Below, in pieces: positions 9,571 through 15,313 of a stretch of 15,313 nt of DNA. The position numbers and the translations under genes are program-made. The notes below the pieces were generated by a model, which searched no databases, had not been told where the DNA came from, and worked only from the letters and a program-made list of their open reading frames with translations. Source of the stretch: Parachlorella kessleri (Eukaryota > Chlorophyta > Trebouxiophyceae > Chlorellales > Chlorellaceae); NCBI GenBank assembly GCA_001598975.1, contig BBXU01000667.1, positions 1 through 15,313 on the forward strand, written 5' to 3'. Every line of letters starts with the position of its first letter. Positions within the stretch are counted from its first letter, which is position 1.

Positions 9571-10598
9571 CGGAGTGCTAGAAGCTCTCGCCACCGGTGG
9601 CCCCACAAGTCTGCTCGCTGCGAATTGCAGCCAATTGTGTACCCATTTCTCGCGACTGGGGCTGGGAAGTGACCAAGGATGAAGGTGGGCCCTGCGCTCT
9701 GTGGAACTTGCATGAAATAAGAGATTGCGACCGAGAGAGCCAGGGAGTCTTGTGACGGGTGAGAGTGCCAGAGGGCCCTGTGAAGAGCAGGAATGGGATT
9801 TTACAATCGAGAGGGATTTGACTTGGCCCCTTGGTGGCTGGCAGCTTCCCATGGGCGGCGGGCGTTGCTGTAGCGCCGTCCTTGGTTTTCTGCATGGTCG
9901 TCAGGGCTGAGGGGGCTTGCGGGTGGTTTGCGGGAGGGGTGTTGGACCAGGGTTGGTGGGCTGCGCAGGGGCAGCCTCGTCAGGAACCGTCTTAAGCATG
10001 GCAATATGCCACAATGATACGACTTGTTTAGAGCGGCTTTTTCCTCTGCCTGCTGTCACGTGTGCGCGCCCCCCCGGTTCTGAGCGAGTTTTCCCTACAT
10101 ATGGGGGGTCCCAGCGGCGACTGTCACTTTCGTTAGCACTTGACTTGCACCACATGCCAGGCAGGATGTAAGGGAGATGCCCTGAGGCCGGAGTGGGGTT
10201 CCCATGGCTTGTAGTATCTAGTTGCTTGCCTCTCTACCTACCGCGCTAATATGCCGCTGCACTCACGCTGCCAGCGCCCGTTGTTGGTATTTATGCTATT
10301 ACTCTTAGAGTTTCATTGCCTGTTGCCTGCCTGAGGGCTCGCACTCATTGCTTGTTCTGACCGTGCTGGCAAGGGTCGCGCAGGCCTGTGTGCCGTGCAT
10401 GGCGCTGGGTTGTTAGCGCGAGGCGTTCAGCTGCTGGGCCTGGTGTATAGGCGCGGGTTTTAGGCTTGTGTGGGGGCCCTTTGGGTTCCGGGGTGCTGCT
10501 CGGGCGTGCAGCTAGGGTTACTGCCCGACACTCTGCCTCCTCTTCCTTCCTTTGGTAGTAGGACATTGCCATACCATATCATGACATTGTCTATTTCC
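9571..10598. other. 3' UTR of the GATA gene and downstream intergenic DNA
   Basis: No convincing plus-strand exon is visible after the stop at 9568-9570. On the minus strand a series of overlapping moderate open frames continues from the long one at 10599-11291 (for example 10345-10572, Lys/Glu/Pro-rich, and one ending near 9901). TTACA at 9801-9805, which is TGTAA on the minus strand, could serve as a poly(A) signal for a convergent gene. I could not find splice sites that join these frames convincingly. Confidence 0.35.
10167..10171 (+). terminator. Candidate TGTAA polyadenylation signal for the GATA gene
   Basis: This TGTAA lies about 600 bases after the stop, which is long but within the range seen in chlorophyte 3' UTRs. 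Another copy at 10622-10626 is a less likely alternative. I saw no earlier exact copy. Confidence 0.4.
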
Positions 10599-11291
10599 TC
10601 AGCTCGCTTGCAGGTGTCTTGTGTAAACTTGGCGTGCATTCGCTATTTGGGTCACAGCATGCATTGAACTTGCAATCCCTTCCCCCCATGCATGCTGATT
10701 TTTTGAGTGCCTCCCACGTATGTAGTAGCCATTCCTAATGTCTTCGTTGGCAATTAGCTGCTGCCCCATTTCATTGGCCACTACCCCTGGGCGAATGCAT
10801 GCCTTGCCTGCGTGGCTCTTCCGGCCCTGCCGGGGCTCTTTCTCAAGATATGACTTGTAGCTTTGAAACCGCTTGCGCTGAACCTCCTGATTTGTGACTG
10901 CTGTTGGGCTATGATTTCTCGCGGCCGCTGGTGCTGCTTTTTCCTGCGCGGCACCAGTGTAGCCATCCACCCGCAACCCAGGCCTGCTTGATTTTGTGAG
11001 AGCAAAATTACTCGGTCGGAAGGATGTTGGTGGCTGGATCGAGGCGTATGTCTGCCTTGGCTGTGGTGACCTGGACTTTGTGAGGAGACTAGGCTTGTTG
11101 TGGCCGTGGTCTGCCTGGTCGTTTTTGCTGTTATTGGGGGTAGCTATCTGAGTCTTGGCTATGCCTGTGCGCCGAGGCGCTGAGATTGCCTGGCTAGCAC
11201 ATTGTGTGTAAAGGAGATATGGTAGTATCATAGATGCAGCGGGATGCAGGCTCCTGCACCAAAGGTCCGACGTGAGGTTAAGCCGGATCAC
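10599..11291 (-). CDS. Hypothetical open frame of 230 codons, possible exon of an unrecognised gene
   Basis: This is an uninterrupted minus-strand frame in a region otherwise dense with stops. The central part (about 11160-10700) is rich in Gln, Asn, Lys, Arg and Ser, with segments such as EVQRKRFQSYKSYLEKEPRQ and NEDIRNGYYIRGRHSKNQH. The first 35 or so residues look less like protein, so the true start may be internal or behind a splice acceptor. Third positions appear less GC-rich than in the confident exons. No domain, transmembrane segment or family was recognised. It would be convergent with the GATA gene and divergent from the PLP-enzyme gene. It may be a real species-restricted gene, a relic of a mobile element, or chance. 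Confidence 0.3.
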   Translation of the reverse strand: MIRLNLTSDLWCRSLHPAASMILPYLLYTQCASQAISAPRRTGIAKTQIATPNNSKNDQADHGHNKPSLLTKSRSPQPRQTYASIQPPTSFRPSNFALTKSSRPGLRVDGYTGAAQEKAAPAAARNHSPTAVTNQEVQRKRFQSYKSYLEKEPRQGRKSHAGKACIRPGVVANEMGQQLIANEDIRNGYYIRGRHSKNQHAWGEGIASSMHAVTQIANARQVYTRHLQAS

Positions 11292-11296
11292 AACTT

Positions 11297-11660
11297 AGGC
11301 AAGACCCATCTAGACCTCAGGCTGTCAACACGGCTCGCCCCGATCGCTCTATTCGCACTACCTGCCACCCTTACCTTGAAGTGTATCCCGGGGAGAGGCA
11401 AGACACAGAGGATCCAGTCCTCTCACTCCCTGTTTGCACTACCTGTCACCGATGCTAACGAGAGGGAAGAGGACTACTGGCTCAGAACTCAGGCAAGACT
11501 CGGGTGCCTTCTTCGTCCAGTCGACTGGACGTCCTGTAAACAGCTCAATTCTCACTACCTGCCACCCATACTAAGACATAGAGGATAACTGCATACAACC
11601 CTGTCAGCCCAGTATACCTGTACACCTTCTCTGATCGCGTGCTACCTTAAGCAAATAGCT
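11297..11660 (+). repeat. Degenerate tandem array, period about 95-99 bases
   Basis: The motif AGGCAAGAC recurs at 11297, 11396 and 11491. Each copy is followed 40-61 bases later by a (G/T)CACTACCTG(C/T)CACC motif (11355, 11436, 11552). A fourth, partial unit (11585-11660) matches the intronic repeat at 4890-4971. The middle copy is shortened by about 20 bases. No coding capacity is evident. Confidence 0.6.
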
Positions 11661-11977
11661 GTACCATGTCTGACAGTCAGTACAGTCGCCCCCAACTCTC
11701 CCCTGTGTTGGACGCCTCTCCCTTGGACTGTTTACTCATGAGGGCTGGGGTTGTGTATTGAAGAGTACATAAAGCCGAGTTCTTACAGCCTGACCCAGTG
11801 TATTATACAATAGGCGAATCTCACATCCCAGCGCTCAACTGGTTTCTTGACCATGACGCGGTTGCGCCCACTGACTTACCGTTAGTCACTTCGGCCCAAC
11901 CCCCCTCATCAGATTCGCCAAAGTCTTGCAAGGGCAACACGTGACTAGGTTCCACCTGGAGGGCCGCGTCCCATATC
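11661..11977 (+). promoter_or_regulatory. Upstream region of the PLP-enzyme gene
   Basis: This is the interval between the repeat array and the ATG at 11978. It contains AT-rich candidates for a core promoter: TACATAAAG near 11766 and TATTATACAATA near 11801. These lie about 170-210 bases before the start codon. No transcript evidence is available and the assignment is tentative. Confidence 0.3.
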
Positions 11978-14900
11978 ATGGATGCGCAGGGCCCCGTGAA
12001 GCGGTCTGGCTACAAGGCGTTTGGGTGAGCCGACCTCTGTGCTAGCCAGCCTTGACAAGCTTGTAGATGCAGCCTTCACTTCTATGATGCTTAAGATAGA
12101 CAGACCTGTCCATAATTGCAGGTCCTTCCACACCGACAACGTTGAGGACCTGGTCCGTGAGCAGGCCTGGAAGCCGCCCAAAAAACCCTGCGCAGCACCG
12201 CTATCACTCACAGCTACGACAGCCTTTGGTGCAGCCCTTAGACAACACTTTTTGATAGACTTCCACACCTGGACTTTCATAAACCACGGTGCCTTTGGGG
12301 CTGCTCTTCGCGAGGCACATGCTGAGGCGGCGGCGTGGCGACTGCGCTGTGAGGAGCAGCCGCTGTCATTCCTGGACAGGTGTGCAGCCAACATCAATGA
12401 CACCTGGTACCTGCGCTGATGCTTCCCCAGCCGTGCTGGCCGCTGTTGCGGGTGGCTGGCCCGCTCAGGCTGGCAGTCTCTCTGACTGCCAGTGGCTGAG
12501 GGTGCCCGTGCAGCACCCTGGGTACTTCTTTATTTTCGCCTGGTTAATCCAGTCCACAGCTGCCACATGAACCTGTCATGTTGCGCGTGTCTCCAGGGAG
12601 CTCTTCCCACAGATGTTGCGTGTGCTACGGGAGTTGGCAGGCTGGGTGCACTGCCGGCCTGAGGATCTGGCCCTGGTTCCCAACGCCACCACCGGCCTCA
12701 ACACCGTAATCTCAAGGTACCCACCTGCAGCCTGCTACTAGGTGCTTGCCCTACTGGTGGCTCCCAAAGTGGTTGATTGGTTTGCAGTGACGAAACTTGC
12801 TGGGTCACAAGCAGTCTGGACCTACTGTTTGTGCAGTTTCAGTTCGCGCTTGGGCCCGAAGGATGCTATCTTCTCCTTGGATGTGGGCTATGGGAGTGTG
12901 AAGAAAATGTTGCAGGTTCTCGCAGATGTCACGGGTGCTCAGGTTGTGCAGGTGCGGCCACTCAACCACATTGACTTAAACAGTTGGAACATGCTTTGGT
13001 GCTCCCTGTTTCCTGTCTTTGATAGTGTGCTAGTCAGATCGCAGTACCACGTGCAGGGGCTGTTGCTGCTACAGCTCATGACACTTGGCATTAGGTGCAA
13101 GCCGGACACTGTTAGTATGTGTGCCACTCAAAACATGGCTCGTAATCCACAGCATTTGCAATTGGTTGCTATCAAAATCCTTGGTAAATATTGCACCCTC
13201 ACAGGCGGAGCTGCGGTTCCCCCTGGCACGGAGTGAAGACATTGTGCAGCAGGTGGCTGCTGCCCTGCCCCAAAATGCCCGGCTGGCAGTTTTCGATGCA
13301 GGTAAGCACTTTCGAGCTGGCCATGCGCAATCTGGAAGCCAGTGTATATATATGTCGGTATGCAGCACAATGCATTATGCTGCAGGCTGGTAGGGGGCTG
13401 TGGCCGAGTCCTCTGCCCTCCTGGGGATCCTATGGGGCAGCCTGCTGGTGCTTGATACCTAAGCCAAGCACTTTTGACCCCCCTTCTGTGTGGCTAGCTG
13501 TGTAACGAAGTTACTGTGCCCTATCCCGCCTGTTGCAGTTACCAGCAGCACTGCTTTGCGGCTGCCATTGGAGGAGCTCATACAGCTCTGCCATAGCAGG
13601 TGGGCGCGGCAGGCTTGGAACGTACAAGCCTCGTATTGGGAAGTACGCTCGTGCCCTGCCGATACTTAAACCGAACACATATCACAGCCGATTTAGGTCA
13701 ACTGGTGCTGTGCAACCATTAAGCAGTGCCCTCCGCAGCTGTCCAGTTGCTTGTTGCCATCGCCGTCCATGCATGACTGGTCGTAGGCTATGCACCCGCC
13801 CCTCATGCAGGGGGGTTGAGGTTCTGGTAGACGGTGCGCACGCTTTGGGCATGGTACATCTCGACCTGCAGGCGCTTGGTGCTGACTACTACGTGAGCAA
13901 CTGTCACAAGGTGAGGCCGACGACTGAAGTGACTCTCACAGCGGGAAACCTGTGCTGCAGTTCAGTTTTGTTGGGTACCTGTGCCTGCCGTAGCTACAGT
14001 GGGGGCAAGCATGCTGCCCTGCGGCAGCCAGATCGCCCAAAAACCAGAAGTGGGGTCCCAGGCATCGTTTACCTCTGATTACCTGGCTCAGCCGGCTCCT
14101 GAGTTACCACCCAGTACAAGCTGCCCCGCAAGCCTGGTCATGCGAGCTGCCTTGACGACATAGCTCGGTTCTCGCTCTGCCCAAGTGCAGTGGCTGTGTG
14201 CCCCTCGGGGCTCCGCCTTCCTCTGGGTGCACCCCGACCGGAAGCCCCAGGTCAGACCGCTCATTCTAAGCCACGGCTATGGCAGTGGCTTCACGTCGGA
14301 CTTCATTTGGGATGGCTGCCGGGACTATGCGCCCCTGTTGGGCATCAGCGCTGCCCTGCGCTGCTGGGGGGCGCTGGGGGAGTGCCGCATCAGGCAATAC
14401 CAGCGGGACTTGTTACAGCAGGTGAGGTGCAAGTTGGGCCTGGAGCTGGAGCAGATGCATGACACAAAGCCCAACAGGACTTTGTGTCATGCGTGTGGCA
14501 AGATTGTGGCAAGGCACTGCAAACAGCGCCCTGCACTGCTGGACGGAGCATGTAGACAGCAGGCTGCAGTAAAGAGGATCTATTTGCCAGGCCGTCAGCC
14601 TGCTCTGAGTGGGCAGCTCTTGAGTGCGGTCTGCAGGCTGTGAAGCTGCTAGTGGAAGCCTGGGGCACCTCCACCCTTGTGCCGCTGGAGTTGCACGCCC
14701 CCTGCATGGCATTAGTGGGGCTGCCAGCAGGGTTGCTAGCAGCAGGGAGGCACGCTGCTACTTCAGCGGATGCCAAATACATCCAGGTGATATACTGAAA
14801 CCTGGCTGTGCAAGTGTGCCCATGCTTTTGCCGCATGTGCTCAGGCAGCCTGCAGGGGGCGGATGCGGGTGGCCTGATCTGGCATGACCCAGAGGAATCA

Positions 14901-15107
14901 TGTGCATATCCAGCCTCTGAAGCTGAGGTTAGCTTGCTTGCATGCGTGCAGGATTTGCTCCATTTCGAGCACCGGGTTGAAGTGCCAGTGAAGTGCATCC
15001 ATGGCTCGTTGTACGTGCGTATATCCTGCCACATCTACAATGAGCTGGCAGACTATCACAGGCTAGCAGCAGCCTTGCAGGCGGTATCTGCACAGGAAGC
15101 TACATAA
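11978..15107 (+). CDS. PLP-dependent class V aminotransferase-fold enzyme, isopenicillin N epimerase-like / probable L-cysteine desulfhydrase
   Basis: Ten exons: 11978-12024, 12122-12379, 12597-12716, 12837-12951, 13205-13301, 13539-13599, 13811-13910, 14191-14421, 14637-14786 and 14952-15107. All phases agree, all introns are GT-AG, and the frame gives 444 residues ending in TAA 15105-15107. The family pattern is complete: [12 protein letters not shown] then TFINHGAFG (67-75) at the N-terminus; NATTGLN (131-137) for cofactor phosphate contact; DGAHALG (240-246), whose Asp should pair with the PLP ring nitrogen; SNCHKW (262-267), in which K266 should form the Schiff base; and HGYGSGF with FIWDGCRDY after it. 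Plant members of this group include an L-cysteine desulfhydrase that releases H2S, pyruvate and ammonia; other members are annotated as isopenicillin N epimerases or cysteine-sulfoxide lyases, so the substrate is uncertain. No clear transit peptide is seen, suggesting a cytosolic enzyme. A TGTAA lies 134 bases after the stop. Confidence 0.88.
12464..12500 (+). repeat. Stem-loop in intron 2 of the PLP-enzyme gene
   Basis: CTGGCAGTC (12470-12478) pairs perfectly with GACTGCCAG (12484-12492) across a five-base loop. After a small asymmetric bulge, CTCAG (12464-12468) pairs with CTGAG (12496-12500). Fourteen base pairs in all could form in the pre-mRNA. Function is unknown. Confidence 0.6.
14455..14494 (+). 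repeat. Perfect inverted repeat / hairpin in intron 8 of the PLP-enzyme gene
   Basis: The arms 14455-14469 and 14480-14494 pair over 15 positions, 14 Watson-Crick and one G-U, with GCATGACACAAAG facing CTTTGTGTCATGC. The loop is ten bases (14470-14479). The hairpin starts 34 bases after the 5' splice site. It is far stronger than chance intronic pairing would usually give. Confidence 0.75.
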
Positions 15108-15240
15108 GCATGTGGCTGCTCCGTTTAGGTGGGGATGCAAATGTGACGGGAACATGTGAGACAGCAGCATGGTGGGGACCAGCTGTGTTGCTTGCCTGTT
15201 TAGATGAATTTGAGTAATACGACATGCAAAGTGAAGTGTC

Positions 15241-15245
15241 TGTAA
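15241..15245 (+). terminator. TGTAA polyadenylation signal of the PLP-enzyme gene
   Basis: An exact TGTAA lies 134 bases after the TAA stop. This is a normal distance for a chlorophyte nuclear gene and supports the chosen 3' end. Confidence 0.6.
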
Positions 15246-15278
15246 CCTCTTGCTTCAAAATCATCCTCTTTTTGAAAA

Positions 15279-15313
15279 CGGGGGTAGGGGAGGGGGGGGG
15301 GGGGGTCGGGGGG
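15279..15313 (+). repeat. G-rich low-complexity tract at the right end
   Basis: GGGGG-TA-GGGG-A is followed by a 14-base G run (15292-15305), then TC and six more G to the window edge. It could fold as a G-quadruplex and may also be difficult to sequence through. Confidence 0.8.

Noticed and set aside
14390..15034. A 214-codon minus-strand open frame
   Set aside because: It is a shadow of the last exons and introns of the PLP-enzyme gene, whose plus-strand frame carries the family motifs.
11978..15107. Reading the PLP enzyme as an IscS/NifS-type Fe-S cysteine desulfurase
   Set aside because: The Schiff-base context SNCHKW and the HGYGSGF...WDGCRDY block belong to the epimerase-like/desulfhydrase group, and no NifS-type catalytic cysteine loop is seen.

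Overview
This window is nuclear DNA from a eukaryote, most likely a green alga (Chlorophyta; class not resolved). Genes are split into many short exons with GT-AG or GC-AG introns of about 100-700 bases. Pentanucleotide TGTAA polyadenylation signals, typical of chlorophytes, lie downstream of the stop codons. The GATA zinc finger is of the plant/algal C-X2-C-X18-C-X2-C class. Four multi-exon genes were reconstructed by joining exons whose phases agree at every junction. A fifth, much weaker candidate is a long open frame on the minus strand.

Layout. (1) 130-1962, minus strand: five exons of a gene read as the RNase P/MRP subunit POP4 (Rpp29). Its 3' part, with most of the Rpp29 fold, lies beyond the left edge. 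(2) 1963-2594: a 632-base divergent upstream region. (3) 2595-5117, plus strand: seven exons of a 222-residue protein with one N-terminal membrane anchor and a long coiled coil; not recognised. (4) 5118-6026: 3' UTR, intergenic DNA and the 5' leader of the next gene. (5) 6027-9570, plus strand: a GATA-type zinc-finger protein of about 426 residues (415 from the second methionine). (6) 9571-11977: 2.4 kb with no confident gene. It holds a 230-codon minus-strand open frame, a degenerate tandem array with a period near 95 bases, and the upstream region of the last gene. (7) 11978-15107, plus strand: ten exons of a complete 444-residue fold-type I PLP enzyme of the class V aminotransferase / isopenicillin N epimerase-like / L-cysteine desulfhydrase group.

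The genes do not form a pathway; they look like ordinary neighbouring housekeeping and regulatory genes. The less ordinary features are three GC-AG introns confined to the head-to-head POP4/coiled-coil pair, a repeat family shared between a coiled-coil-gene intron and the 11.3-11.66 kb array, and two clear intronic stem-loops in the PLP-enzyme gene. G-quadruplex-prone repeats lie at both ends and may be assembly break points. No CRISPR array, tRNA, rRNA, virus or complete transposon was seen. All exon joins are hand-made and untested by transcript data.
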